DNA of 64,000 nt. It comes from Oligoflexia bacterium. GTDB lineage: Bacteria > Bdellovibrionota > Bdellovibrionia > JABDDW01. Positions 42,361 through 50,895 of this stretch are shown one piece after another; position 1 is the first letter of the stretch; every line of letters begins with the position of its first letter. Where the stretch lies: the NCBI GenBank assembly GCA_016715815.1, contig JADJXN010000001.1, positions 124,001 to 188,000 of the forward strand. Direction: 5' to 3'. A model generated the notes under the pieces. The model was not told the DNA's origin, did no database searches, and was given only the letters and a program-made list of their open reading frames with translations. The translations under genes were made by a program, and so were the position numbers.

Positions 42361-43485
42361 TTGGCTACAATGAAGTTTCCTTTTTTTGATCTTACAAGGC
42401 AATACCAAACTCTTAAAGAGGAGGTAGAGCCAGTTATTTTAAAAATTTTTGAAAAGCAAGCTTTTGTCATGGGCGATGAGGTGAGCTTTTTTGAGCGCGA
42501 TGTTGCAAAGTACATAGGTGTAAAGCATGCTATCACTTGTTCCTCTGGTACTGATGCTTTAGTTTTGGCACTTAAAGCTTTGGGCATAAAACCAGGGGAT
42601 GAAGTTCTCACCACTCCTTATAGTTTTTTTGCCTCCACCAGTGCCATTTTATTGTGTGAGGCGCGCCCTGTTTTTGTTGATATAAAAAGAGACGGCTACA
42701 ATTTAGACCCTACAAAACTTGAGGGGGCATTGACTAAAAAAACAAAAGGCATTTTGCCTGTGCATCTTTTTGGCCAATGTGCAGACATGGAAGCGATTTT
42801 AGCATTTGCAAAAAAACACAACCTTTTTGTTTTAGAAGACGCCGCTCAATCCATTGGAGCTAAGTATGCCTCAAAAAGTGCGGGTAGCATGGGTGATATG
42901 GGAGCTGTAAGCTTTTACCCAACAAAAAATTTAGGTGGTGCTGGTGAGGGCGGCCTTGTCACTACTAATGATGATGTATTGGCTGAAAAAGCAAAACTTT
43001 TAAGAGTGCATGGAATGAAAGTGCGCTACACCCATGATGTTTTAGGTTGGAACTCAAGACATGATGCCACAAAAGCTGCTTATCTAAGAATTAAACTTAA
43101 ATATTTAGATGGTTGGGTTAAACAAAGAGCTTTGATTGCAAAACGCTATAGTGATGAGTTTAGCCAATTAGAGAAAGCTGGAAAACTTCAGCTACCAAGA
43201 CAGCTTGACGGAAACCACCATGTTTGGAACCAATTCACAATACTTATAGAAAACCGTGATGTGGTAAGAAAAAATTTAGAAGAAAAGGGTATTCCCACAG
43301 ATATTTACTACCCAAAAACAATTCCTGCGCAGCCTGTTTTAAAAGAGCTGGGCTATGGCGATATCTATTCAGAAGCAAAATATTGTGCTGACCGTGCCCT
43401 TGCTTTACCCATTTTTCCAGAGCTCACAGAGTCTGAACAAGCTCAAGTTATTGACGCCCTCAAAAAGGAAAAAGGTAGCAGGTAG
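42361..43485 (+). CDS. DegT/DnrJ/EryC1-family aminotransferase, WbpE/WlbC-like
   Basis: A 374-residue PLP enzyme. SSGTDALVLAL binds the phosphate, EDAAQSIGAKY (about residues 159-169) the ring, and FYPTKNLGGAGEGGL carries K189. The SKNLGxxGDGG-like form is typical of WbpE/WlbC, which aminate UDP-3-keto-GlcNAc uronic acid, so it could work with the WbpA-like and Gfo/Idh-like enzymes at 30-33 kb. The start is taken as TTG at 42361, since AGGAG lies ten bases before it; the in-frame ATG at 42370 is too far from that site. The C-terminus KGSR is encoded inside the inverted repeat at 43470-43633. Confidence 0.85.
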   Translation: MATMKFPFFDLTRQYQTLKEEVEPVILKIFEKQAFVMGDEVSFFERDVAKYIGVKHAITCSSGTDALVLALKALGIKPGDEVLTTPYSFFASTSAILLCEARPVFVDIKRDGYNLDPTKLEGALTKKTKGILPVHLFGQCADMEAILAFAKKHNLFVLEDAAQSIGAKYASKSAGSMGDMGAVSFYPTKNLGGAGEGGLVTTNDDVLAEKAKLLRVHGMKVRYTHDVLGWNSRHDATKAAYLRIKLKYLDGWVKQRALIAKRYSDEFSQLEKAGKLQLPRQLDGNHHVWNQFTILIENRDVVRKNLEEKGIPTDIYYPKTIPAQPVLKELGYGDIYSEAKYCADRALALPIFPELTESEQAQVIDALKKEKGSR

Positions 43486-43633
43486 TTTTTGGTAATTGTA
43501 GGGGTTAATTTTCAGATAATAAGCAATTTAAGCACTGTAGACACTAAAAGCTAGTATAAGTTGTCAGCTAAAACACGTTTGATACTAAATCAAATATAAG
43601 TCAATAATTGCCAAAAACTACCTGCTACCTTTT
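43470..43633. repeat. Long inverted repeat across two convergent stop codons
   Basis: The 28-base arms (43470-43497 and 43606-43633) match at 27 of 28 positions; the one mismatch is still a G-U pair in RNA. Each arm holds the last codons and TAG stop of one gene, so both proteins end KGSR. The 108 bases between the arms contain no gene. The arms could fold as a bidirectional terminator or mark a past duplication or insertion. Confidence 0.7.
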
Positions 43634-44043
43634 ATGATGGTAATAAGCTGGGTGAGGATTTTTCTATTAGCCTCAGGGATTTGAATTTTTTCAAGCTCAT
43701 CCGGGGCTGCCCAACGAAGGTCTTGGTGGTAAACACTTTTAGGCTCACCCTTCCAAAAGGAGACATCGTAAAATAACAGTAAAACCCCACGTTCCCCATA
43801 GGAATGGGTGTGGACAAGGCGCAAAGGCCCTACCTCTGCCTCAATGGCTATTTCTTCTTGTAATTCGCGTTTGAGGGCCTCTTCCGGGGTTTCACCCTGC
43901 TCAATTTTACCCCCTGGAAATTCCCAGGCTCCTGCTAAACTTTCACCCACCGGCCTTAAGCCTAGTAGGATTTTCCCATCTTTTTTGATGAGTCCTGTTA
44001 CTACAGGAATCCAAACGCTTCTACGGCGCTTTTTTTTAAACAT
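43618..44043 (-). CDS. NUDIX hydrolase, MutT-like
   Basis: A 141-residue protein. The NUDIX box runs about residues 44-66 (GGKIEQGETPEEALKRELQEEI), with the R-E-x-x-E-E metal site. LAGAWEFPGGK before it and the short length fit MutT, which hydrolyses 8-oxo-dGTP and so prevents mutation. It starts with a basic stretch (FKKKRRRS). The stop codon lies in one arm of the inverted repeat shared with the convergent aminotransferase gene, and the C-terminus is KGSR. It starts 14 bases after the stop of the VWA lipoprotein gene, so the two may be co-transcribed. Confidence 0.8.
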   Translation of the reverse strand: MFKKKRRRSVWIPVVTGLIKKDGKILLGLRPVGESLAGAWEFPGGKIEQGETPEEALKRELQEEIAIEAEVGPLRLVHTHSYGERGVLLLFYDVSFWKGEPKSVYHQDLRWAAPDELEKIQIPEANRKILTQLITIIKGSR

Positions 44044-44057
44044 ATACGGGATAAAGC

Positions 44058-45566
44058 TTACTTGATTAGATATTTTAATTCAAGTTTGTCGCGTTTTTTA
44101 ATTTCGTCTTTATGCGAAATATTCTCAAAAAACTTATCACTAAGTTCAATTTGGAGCATTTGAGCATTTAAAGTGAAGTTATATTCACTAGAATTTAGTT
44201 TTTTGTCGTTAGCAAATACTTCTACGGTTTTAGGTATAAAGTTAAGTTTTACCTCCATAGGTGTTAGGTTTAAATTTTCTTTTATGTTGGAAAGGAGGTA
44301 TTGGGCAAAAATTTGGCTTCCAGGGGTTGGAGTTTGATTAAACTCCACTTCAGTGTCTGAAATGCTTAAAACCTGTGTCATTTGGCTATTTATAAAAACT
44401 TTTAGTGACTGGGCATCTATTTTTTTATCACTTATTTTAAATCTTTTTTTGTAATGAGGTCTACCTTGAGGGAGGCTACTTATAACAGCCTGAAGTGTTA
44501 ATGTGCCTCTTAAGTTAGGATCTATAATTTCTATAGCGATATTTCTTTGGTTAATATTAAGCTCTGGGTTTAATAATGGGTTGTCATCAACAACATAATC
44601 AACAATAAAACCTTGCGAAATTTTAGCAGCAATATTTCTAAAAATTTCTTCCATATCCGTTAAGCCACCCACAATATCACCTAAATTATAAAATTCTCCA
44701 CCGGTTGCACGAGGCATAGCCGCTTGTCCCTTAAGGGGGCGATCATATCCGCCAGTGGGAAAAGAAATAATAAATGATTGCATTTGTGCGTTTTGAATAA
44801 CACTTAAGGTGCGGTTGTAAGTTGGAACATTTTGGCCTTCTCCGATATTATCTGGGGCGTAGTGAAAGGCGGCATCAGTTATTAAAATAGCCACTCTCTG
44901 AGCTTGGTTTCCCCATGGTGTTGTGGTGGCGGCGTCTTCCATGGCTAAAAGTTGGTTTTCATTCATTTCTGTGCCACCACCATGGGTCACAATTGAACTT
45001 ACTTTATTAATAAAATCCTCTAGGTTTTCATTTTTTGATGTTTGAGGGATATCTTCAACAAAGCTTAAACACTTATCCTCAGTGCTTTCACCAAAAGTTA
45101 CAAGACAAAGCCTTGCTTTAATGTTTGTTTGGCTTAAGGCATCTACAAAGCGACCAATTTTTCTTTTAAGCTCATCTATATAAGGGTCCATACTAGTGGT
45201 CACATCTAATACCACCACAATATCAGCCGTTTTATTTCCACCGGAGTTATCAAGGCGCAAATCAAACTGGCCTACTTCAATATTATTTTCTTTAATTTTA
45301 ATTTGGTTTTTATTTAGCGTTGTTACAGGAAATCCAAATTGATCTGTAATTTTAAATTGAGTAGAAATAGTGTTGGTTGCAAAAACATCTTGGTTAAAAC
45401 TAACTTGGTTTGCAGTCAGTGTGAAATTAAAGCCGCCACTTGTTAAGGGGTTTTCTACAATAGGTGGTTGATTATTGATTATATTTCCAAGAGTAGGTTT
45501 AAATTGATAGTTTTGCCCGCAACCGGCTACAAACAAAACCAGAAGCAAAGATAAAACTAACTTCAT
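44058..45566 (-). CDS. VWA-domain lipoprotein
   Basis: A 502-residue protein. The start at 45566 is supported by GGAGG eight bases upstream; a further upstream start has no such site. The signal peptide ends in the lipobox LFVAGC, so a lipid is attached to the cysteine at about residue 16. The von Willebrand A domain has DIVVVLDVTTSMDPY, a metal-ion-dependent site with D-x-T-x-S in place of the usual D-x-S-x-S, then GGGTEMNENQLLAMEDA and AILITDAAF. About 180 C-terminal residues are beta-rich. It is probably an outer-membrane or periplasmic lipoprotein in protein binding; the partner is unknown. Confidence 0.8.
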   Translation of the reverse strand: MKLVLSLLLVLFVAGCGQNYQFKPTLGNIINNQPPIVENPLTSGGFNFTLTANQVSFNQDVFATNTISTQFKITDQFGFPVTTLNKNQIKIKENNIEVGQFDLRLDNSGGNKTADIVVVLDVTTSMDPYIDELKRKIGRFVDALSQTNIKARLCLVTFGESTEDKCLSFVEDIPQTSKNENLEDFINKVSSIVTHGGGTEMNENQLLAMEDAATTTPWGNQAQRVAILITDAAFHYAPDNIGEGQNVPTYNRTLSVIQNAQMQSFIISFPTGGYDRPLKGQAAMPRATGGEFYNLGDIVGGLTDMEEIFRNIAAKISQGFIVDYVVDDNPLLNPELNINQRNIAIEIIDPNLRGTLTLQAVISSLPQGRPHYKKRFKISDKKIDAQSLKVFINSQMTQVLSISDTEVEFNQTPTPGSQIFAQYLLSNIKENLNLTPMEVKLNFIPKTVEVFANDKKLNSSEYNFTLNAQMLQIELSDKFFENISHKDEIKKRDKLELKYLIK

Positions 45567-45665
45567 ATTAAAACCTCCACACACAACAAAATCTTCGGTT
45601 TGTTTTCAGAGGAGATTTAGAAATTTTTGAGTTTTAAAAGTATCGACTAAAAAATTGACATTAAA

Positions 45666-46616
45666 TTATAAATCATTTTTCTCATACCACTGGATGGTAC
45701 GCTTTAAACCTTCTTTTAATGTAACCTCAGCACTAAACCCAAAGGCCTTTTTTGCTAAAGAGACATCTAATTGTCTTTTGGGTTGGCCATTGGGACGCGA
45801 TGTATTCCAAGTAATTTTACCGTTGTAACCAGTCAAGCCTTGTATGGTTTCGGCTAAGTGTTTAATAGTTGTTTCCTCATGTGTGCCAAGGTTAACTGGT
45901 GCTTCCCCATTATAATATTGGGTGGCCATAACAAATCCACGAGCCACATCTTCTACAAATAAAAATTCTCTAGAGGCAGAGCCGTCACCCCAAAGCTCAA
46001 CAGTTTGAAGATTTTGTTTTTTTGCTGTTACAAATTTTCTAATTAAAGCGGGGATTACGTGGGAAGATTCAAGATCAAAATTATCATATGGTCCATAAAG
46101 ATTTGCTGGCAAAAGATAAATCCCATTTAAGTCATGTTGTTTTCTATAAGATTGAAGCGCTACCAGAAGCATTTTTTTTGCCACTCCATAAGGAGCGTTT
46201 GTTTCCTCAGGGTAACCGTCCCATAAAGCTTCTTCTTTAAATGGTGTGGGAGTAAATTTGGGGTAAGCGCAAACTGTACCTGCCACAACTAGCTTTTTAA
46301 CTTTTGCTTTTGCGCACTCATCAATAATGTTTAGTCCCATCATGGCATTGTCATAAATTAAATCAGCTGGTCGTGCTTGGTTAAAACCAATTCCACCAAC
46401 CCTTGCCGCAAGATGAATGACAATATCTTTACCCTTAACTACTTTTTGTGCATGCTCTTTTAACCTGATGTCATATTCTTTCGAGCTGAAGGTAAAAATA
46501 TTTTCTTTATTCGCCCCTTTAGATAAAAGTTCTGCTATAACGTGTCTTCCAACAAAACCATGGCCACCTGTGACGGCAATTTTTAGGCCTTTAAAAGACT
46601 CAATTTTTTCATTCAT
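45666..46616 (-). CDS. fcl: GDP-L-fucose synthase
   Basis: A 316-residue SDR that epimerises and reduces GDP-4-keto-6-deoxymannose to GDP-L-fucose with NADPH. IAVTGGHGFVGRHV is the cofactor loop, VIHLAARVGGIGFNQARP is diagnostic for the family (with its extra GGI), and YGVAKKMLL gives the catalytic Tyr and Lys. The ATG at 46616 overlaps the gmd stop as ATGA; a TTG at 46625 would add three residues. With gmd it forms the two-step route to GDP-fucose. The same intermediate could also feed the perosamine-synthase-like aminotransferase at 7710-8819. Confidence 0.9.
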   Translation of the reverse strand: MNEKIESFKGLKIAVTGGHGFVGRHVIAELLSKGANKENIFTFSSKEYDIRLKEHAQKVVKGKDIVIHLAARVGGIGFNQARPADLIYDNAMMGLNIIDECAKAKVKKLVVAGTVCAYPKFTPTPFKEEALWDGYPEETNAPYGVAKKMLLVALQSYRKQHDLNGIYLLPANLYGPYDNFDLESSHVIPALIRKFVTAKKQNLQTVELWGDGSASREFLFVEDVARGFVMATQYYNGEAPVNLGTHEETTIKHLAETIQGLTGYNGKITWNTSRPNGQPKRQLDVSLAKKAFGFSAEVTLKEGLKRTIQWYEKNDL

Positions 46617-47620
46617 GTTTTGCAAACCTTAAGAGGGTCAAGGCCTTCTGCGCGAAGATCTGATTCAACCATTAAACGGACAAGCTCTTTAAAGGTAACT
46701 GAAGGTTTCCAGCCAAGCTTTTCTTTAGCTTTAGTGCTGTCGCCAATGAGCAGGTCAACTTCTGTTGGGCGATAATACTTAGGATCTATTTTTACATAAT
46801 CATTATAATTTAAACCCACATAACCAAAAGCTAGCTCTAAAAACTCTCTCACAGTATGGGTTTCACCCGTAGCCACAACATAATCATCAGCTTTGTCTTG
46901 TTGAAGCATAAGCCACATAGCCTCAACGTAATCTTTAGCAAATCCCCAATCACGTTTTGCATCTAAGTTGCCTAAGAACAAATCTTTTTGCTTGCCGTTT
47001 AAAATGCGGGCAAGGCTTCTTGTGATTTTTCTTGTAACAAAGGTTTCACCGCGGCGTGGGCTCTCATGGTTAAACAAAATTCCGTTACAAGCAAACATGT
47101 TATAAGCCTCACGGTAGTTAACAGTTATCCAGTAAGAGTAAACTTTGGCGCACCCGTAAGGACTTCTTGGGTAAAACGGTGTTGTTTCCTTTTGTGGAAC
47201 TTCTAAAACCTTGCCATACATTTCAGAGCTTGAGGCCTGATAAAATTTTGTTTTAACACCAGAGTCTAAAATAGCATCAAGTATGCGAATTGTTCCAGTA
47301 CCAGTAACATCGGCAGTATACTCAGGCATATCAAAGCTTACTCGCACATGGCTTTGTGCACCTAGGTGATAAATTTCATCAGGCTGTATGGTGCGAAGCA
47401 GACGATTTAAATTAGTAGCATCACTTAGATCGCCGTAATGTAAAAACAGGCGGGCGTCTTGGTTATGGGGGTCGCGGTAAATGTGGTCAATTCTGTCTGT
47501 GTTAAATGAACTTGAGCGACGGATCAACCCATGAACTTGATAACCCTTTTCAAGTAAAAGTTCTGTAAGGTAGCTTCCATCTTGCCCTGTAATACCTGTA
47601 ATAAACGCTTTTTTAGACAT
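46613..47620 (-). CDS. gmd: GDP-mannose 4,6-dehydratase
   Basis: A 335-residue SDR. KKAFITGITGQDGSYLTELL is the NADP-binding start and LIRRSSSFNTDRIDHIY the diagnostic segment; SSSEMYGK, then SPYGCAKVYSYW give the catalytic Thr/Ser-Glu-Tyr-Lys set. It turns GDP-mannose into GDP-4-keto-6-deoxymannose, shared by the fucose and perosamine routes. The next gene on the strand is fcl, overlapping by four bases, and the WecG-type gene lies 11 bases upstream, so the three form an operon. GDP-mannose itself must come from genes outside the window. Confidence 0.95.
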   Translation of the reverse strand: MSKKAFITGITGQDGSYLTELLLEKGYQVHGLIRRSSSFNTDRIDHIYRDPHNQDARLFLHYGDLSDATNLNRLLRTIQPDEIYHLGAQSHVRVSFDMPEYTADVTGTGTIRILDAILDSGVKTKFYQASSSEMYGKVLEVPQKETTPFYPRSPYGCAKVYSYWITVNYREAYNMFACNGILFNHESPRRGETFVTRKITRSLARILNGKQKDLFLGNLDAKRDWGFAKDYVEAMWLMLQQDKADDYVVATGETHTVREFLELAFGYVGLNYNDYVKIDPKYYRPTEVDLLIGDSTKAKEKLGWKPSVTFKELVRLMVESDLRAEGLDPLKVCKT

Positions 47621-47631
47621 ATTGATGGTTT

Positions 47632-48360
47632 TTAACCATTTCTTCTTCTTTGGGTCAACTCTTTTAAAGACAAAGCAATGAAAGCGGGATTTGTTTTTAA
47701 ATACCGCATCCCTAGGCGCCTTGGTTCAGTTATTAATCTATAAACCCACTCAGCGCCCATATCTTGTAAAAGCTTTGGTGCCCTTGGTTTATTGCCAGAT
47801 AAAAAATCAAAAGCAGCCCCAACTGCCAACCAAACCCCTGTTTGACAAAGTGTGGACATCTCAACTACATATTTTTCCTGTTTTGGGGCACCAAGGCCTA
47901 CCCAAATAAAATCGGCATTAAAAGTTTTAATCATTTCAATTTGTCTTTGTTTTTCTTGTTCAGAAAAAGTTTTTTCATATGGTGGGGAGTAAGTTTTAAT
48001 TTGAAGATGCTTAAATTTTAAACTCAGAGCATTTAAAACTTCCTGGGTTGAGCCAATAAAAAAGTGCCTTTTATCTTTGGCTTGCTCTAAAAAATCAGAC
48101 ATAAAATCAGGCCCCGAATATCTTTGTGTTCCTAAGAGCCAGGACAGAGGTTTTCCATCGGCAATTAAAACACTAGCCTTTTGAAGGGTATTTTTAAATT
48201 CTGGATCATAATCAGATTCAACCACTACGTGAGCATTGGCAAAAATAATACTTGAGCCCATATTTTTTTGATGGCCCAAACTTAAGACAAACTCTCTTAG
48301 CTCAGCCTGCGAGGCTTTAGCAAAATTTAAATCAAAAATTTTTTCTACTTTATATGGCAT
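47632..48360 (-). CDS. WecG/TagA/CpsF-family glycosyltransferase (GT26)
   Basis: A 242-residue protein of the GT26 family. ADGKPLSWLLG, FIGSTQEVLNAL and the motif VGLGAPKQEKYV (about residues 152-163) are typical; they contact the donor nucleotide sugar. Known members add N-acetylmannosaminuronate or similar sugars to lipid-linked acceptors, often as the second step after the initiating phosphosugar transferase. It starts 16 bases inside the upstream secreted-protein gene and is followed 11 bases later by gmd. The substrate here is unknown, although a WbpA-like dehydrogenase in the locus could provide a uronic acid. Confidence 0.85.
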   Translation of the reverse strand: MPYKVEKIFDLNFAKASQAELREFVLSLGHQKNMGSSIIFANAHVVVESDYDPEFKNTLQKASVLIADGKPLSWLLGTQRYSGPDFMSDFLEQAKDKRHFFIGSTQEVLNALSLKFKHLQIKTYSPPYEKTFSEQEKQRQIEMIKTFNADFIWVGLGAPKQEKYVVEMSTLCQTGVWLAVGAAFDFLSGNKPRAPKLLQDMGAEWVYRLITEPRRLGMRYLKTNPAFIALSLKELTQRRRNG

Positions 48361-48755
48361 TCTGCAACTTGCTCATAGGGGAGCCCCTCTTTTTGTGCTC
48401 CTAAACCTACGTAAGCATAAGCAGATTGTCCACAAGGAATGCTAATAGTCACGTTTAAATTATTTTGCTCAGACATAAACATTACTGAGTGCGGCTGAAA
48501 GCCTAAATCAGTAATCCTGCCTGGAAGATGTCTGATTTTTTGTGTGTTAAAACTTTTTTGTTTTCCAGTTTTGGAAGCCACTTGAATTTTTAAACCTTTA
48601 TCCAGTTTAAAAACAGTGTTGCTAAGAGTGGTACATTCTAAAATATTATTAAGAATTTCTGTTTTTTCTAAACATGCTTCCACAAAGGTTTGCCCGTTTG
48701 CTTGATGCGTGAGCAGACATGAAATAAAGAAAACAGATATGTAAAAACTTCTCAT
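48345..48755 (-). CDS. Unrecognised small secreted protein
   Basis: A 136-residue protein with a Sec signal peptide (RSFYISVFFISCLLTHQANG, cleavage near residue 22). The mature part has four cysteines, which could form two disulfides, and reads as beta-rich. I chose the ATG at 48755 because GGGGGAAG lies just before it; a longer open frame to 48851 has no such site and its first 32 residues do not look secreted. It ends 16 bases inside the WecG-type gene, so it heads that operon. A periplasmic helper of glycan assembly is possible but not shown. Confidence 0.65.
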   Translation of the reverse strand: MRSFYISVFFISCLLTHQANGQTFVEACLEKTEILNNILECTTLSNTVFKLDKGLKIQVASKTGKQKSFNTQKIRHLPGRITDLGFQPHSVMFMSEQNNLNVTISIPCGQSAYAYVGLGAQKEGLPYEQVAECHIK

Positions 48756-48993
48756 TACTTCCCCCTTTAATGAGAGTTTAACTACCCCTGTAAATATAAC
48801 AAAGTAGTAGCCAAAAGTGGGTCTGTCAAACGTTTTAACAGCTAGCCGCAAATTTGGCTGCTTTATTTCTTACAAAGTCTTAAACGCTTGTTTAAACAAA
48901 TATAAAAGATTTGATGCATGCCAAGTTAGGCCCTAAGTTTGCATTTTGTGGGGCATGAACCATTAACTATTTTCTGTAACAAAGGAGTAACAG
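48756..48993. promoter_or_regulatory. Divergent spacer between the WecG-type operon and the secreted coiled-coil gene
   Basis: 238 bases without a gene. A perfect 12-base palindrome TTGTTTAAACAA lies at 48888-48899, next to AATATAAAAG. Further right a TTAGGCCCTAA palindrome is seen. The plus-strand gene has AAAGGAG before its start. No clear -35/-10 pair could be assigned. A regulatory role is inferred only. Confidence 0.3.
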
Positions 48994-49698
48994 ATGTTTA
49001 AAAATATATTAACCGTTGCAGTAGTAACTGCACTATCAGTAACAGCTTTTGCTAAAGCAGGCAGAGTTGTTGAATCAAAATTTGATAGAACACAAAGAGA
49101 ACAAAGAAATAACGAAAGAACTGGGCTTGTTAAAAGCACAGTTGCAGAATTAAACCAAGTTAAAAGCATACTTGGAAAAAACCAAAGATTACTTAATGCA
49201 CTACAATTAAAAACAGATGCATTAGCAAGAATTAGTGTTGAAACTGCAAATGTATTAGCACTTGATTCTGCAAAAGCTGAAGAAGCAATTAAGCTTGCTG
49301 AAGCAAAAGTATTTGATAATGAGCTTGGCCAAAAAGGTTTAGCTTCAGCACTTCAAACACTTGCTTACACAGCAGGCGTTAGACCAGCACAAGATGTTAT
49401 CAGCATGGCTGAAGGTTACAAAGAAGCTAAAGAAACTGTTGTGGCTGCTGATGGTAAATCATACTCAGTATTTGAAGTTTGGGTTATGGTTGAAAGAGAA
49501 ATGGCTCGTACATCAAAATTAGGAACCTACAAGGGTCTTGAAACAATGAACCAAAGCTTAGCTGTTGTAAGAAGCATTTTAAGAGGTGGTTCAGCTGATG
49601 TTGATTTTAATAAATTAGCTGATAGAGAAAAAGCAGCTATTAAAGATTTAGCATCTGAATTAAGAAGAAATAGATGCTTATCTGCAGCTGCAATCTAA
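48994..49698 (+). CDS. Unrecognised secreted alpha-helical protein, probably well expressed
   Basis: A 234-residue protein with a Sec signal peptide (FKNILTVAVVTALSVTAFAKA). The mature part is almost wholly helical and charged, with heptad-like repeats (for example LNQVKSILGKNQRLLNALQLKTD), so a coiled coil or helical bundle is likely. AAAGGAG precedes the start at ideal distance. Codon choice is narrow (mostly GCA/GCT, AAA and TTA), as in highly expressed AT-rich genes. Two strong stem-loops follow the stop. It stands alone, not in the polysaccharide run, and I do not recognise the family. Confidence 0.8.
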   Translation: MFKNILTVAVVTALSVTAFAKAGRVVESKFDRTQREQRNNERTGLVKSTVAELNQVKSILGKNQRLLNALQLKTDALARISVETANVLALDSAKAEEAIKLAEAKVFDNELGQKGLASALQTLAYTAGVRPAQDVISMAEGYKEAKETVVAADGKSYSVFEVWVMVEREMARTSKLGTYKGLETMNQSLAVVRSILRGGSADVDFNKLADREKAAIKDLASELRRNRCLSAAAI

Positions 49699-49724
49699 TT
49701 AATTAAAATTTGTTACAGAAATCC

Positions 49725-49770
49725 TAGGGTCACTGCAAGCTGTTAATAAACTAAACAGCTGGTGGCCCTA
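49725..49770 (+). terminator. Long stem-loop after the secreted helical protein gene
   Basis: TAGGG...CCCTA at the ends and AGCTGTT...AACAGCT inside form an interrupted stem of about 16 pairs. No T run follows directly, so it may protect the mRNA 3' end, with the true stop at the next stem-loop. Confidence 0.55.
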
Positions 49771-49778
49771 AGTGTTAC

Positions 49779-49808
49779 TAGGCGGCTTAATGCCGCCTAT
49801 TTGTTTTT
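49779..49808 (+). terminator. Rho-independent terminator
   Basis: TAGGCGGC-TTAAT-GCCGCCTA is a perfect eight-pair stem followed by TTTGTTTTT. This is a textbook intrinsic terminator that separates the helical-protein gene from the large gene after it. Confidence 0.85.
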
Positions 49809-49890
49809 AAAATCAATAAAAATGGATTGGTGCTAAATTGGGGGACTATTGTTTGCAAAACTCTACTTTAAGAGAAGAGAGGTTTTGCAA

Positions 49891-50895
49891 ATGAAGCAAA
49901 CAGTAAGTCTATTTATATGCCTGGTTTTTATAGCTCAAAGTACTTTTGCAGCTAAAGACTATGACCAATCTAATAAAGGCCAAACAGACAACTTAGAGAC
50001 TCTTTCTCATAGGCAACAGATTTTAAAAGCTGAAAAGGCAAGACTTGCCAAAAGGCTTCAACAAGCCCTTGGAAGTACAATTATTCTAGACCCCTCCCTA
50101 GGTAATTCTAAAGAGGCTCAGGAAAGAGCTCTAAATGAAAGTATAGCTGAAGCACTTTATGGAAATGGCATGGCTCCAAAAGATGTGCCCAAAAAATCTT
50201 TTAAAAGATCTGCCACTACTTGGTCAGGCCGTTTTGCCTCTGGTAATGGTGGGTTTATGTTAGGCTCCCAGATTCTTTGTGCCCTTAATGCGGGAGCATC
50301 AAGGGATCCCATGGTTTGGGATGCTTGTGTTGACCATTTTTTAAGTATTGAGGCATGGAGAGACCTTGCAGTGTTTAGTATAGGCTCTCACATGTATTCA
50401 GATAACGTACGTATCCTTCGTGGTGTGATTTCAAACCCACAAGCTAGAAGAGTTATTTACGCAAACGCTATAACAAAAATGATGAGTGAGATTTTTATGA
50501 CCTCAACAGCTAATGGCCTTGTTAACCAAGGCGTTGGTATGACGATGGGTTCTATGCTTCAACACTTTTTTATTAAATATATTAACTCAAAAGAAACAGA
50601 AAACAGAAAAATTAATTATAAAGAGTGGGGCTATTGGTTTGGTGAATATACCTTTACTATGCGAAAGATTGAGAAAGTGAAGGCAAAGCTAAATAACTCT
50701 AAAAGTCTCAAGGGTGACGAAAGAAGTGATCTTTCAGGAATTTTACAGCAACTAGAATTATACGCGACAACTGCCAAAGAAAGAGTAGAAAAACACAGAA
50801 ACCACTGGTTTGTGTATTTAGAGCAGAGCTTAAAAAATTCTACACATTTGACGACGCCAAAGAAAAACAGCAATTCTGGATTGATACAGGGATAA
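49891..50895 (+). CDS. Unrecognised large secreted protein, N-terminal part (split by frameshift)
   Basis: As read, 334 residues with a Sec signal peptide (KQTVSLFICLVFIAQSTFAA, cleavage near residue 21). The ATG at 49891 has GAGAGG upstream; an earlier TTG does not. A hydrophobic or small-residue region follows at about residues 110-215 (GGFMLGSQILCALNAG, MTMGSMLQHFFIKYI). The last 20 residues (after YLEQSLK) are read out of frame. The -1 frame continues as KFYTFDDAKEKQQFWIDTG straight into the next gene. The zero-frame codons TTA AAA AAT at the A6 run 50832-50837 form A-AAA-AAT, a possible slippery site. The family is unknown. Confidence 0.75.
   Translation: MKQTVSLFICLVFIAQSTFAAKDYDQSNKGQTDNLETLSHRQQILKAEKARLAKRLQQALGSTIILDPSLGNSKEAQERALNESIAEALYGNGMAPKDVPKKSFKRSATTWSGRFASGNGGFMLGSQILCALNAGASRDPMVWDACVDHFLSIEAWRDLAVFSIGSHMYSDNVRILRGVISNPQARRVIYANAITKMMSEIFMTSTANGLVNQGVGMTMGSMLQHFFIKYINSKETENRKINYKEWGYWFGEYTFTMRKIEKVKAKLNNSKSLKGDERSDLSGILQQLELYATTAKERVEKHRNHWFVYLEQSLKNSTHLTTPKKNSNSGLIQG

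Noticed and set aside
43498..43605. Integron attC-like site in the centre of the inverted repeat
   Set aside because: No convincing GTTRRRY/RYYYAAC core pair with the right spacing was found, and no integrase or cassette array is present.
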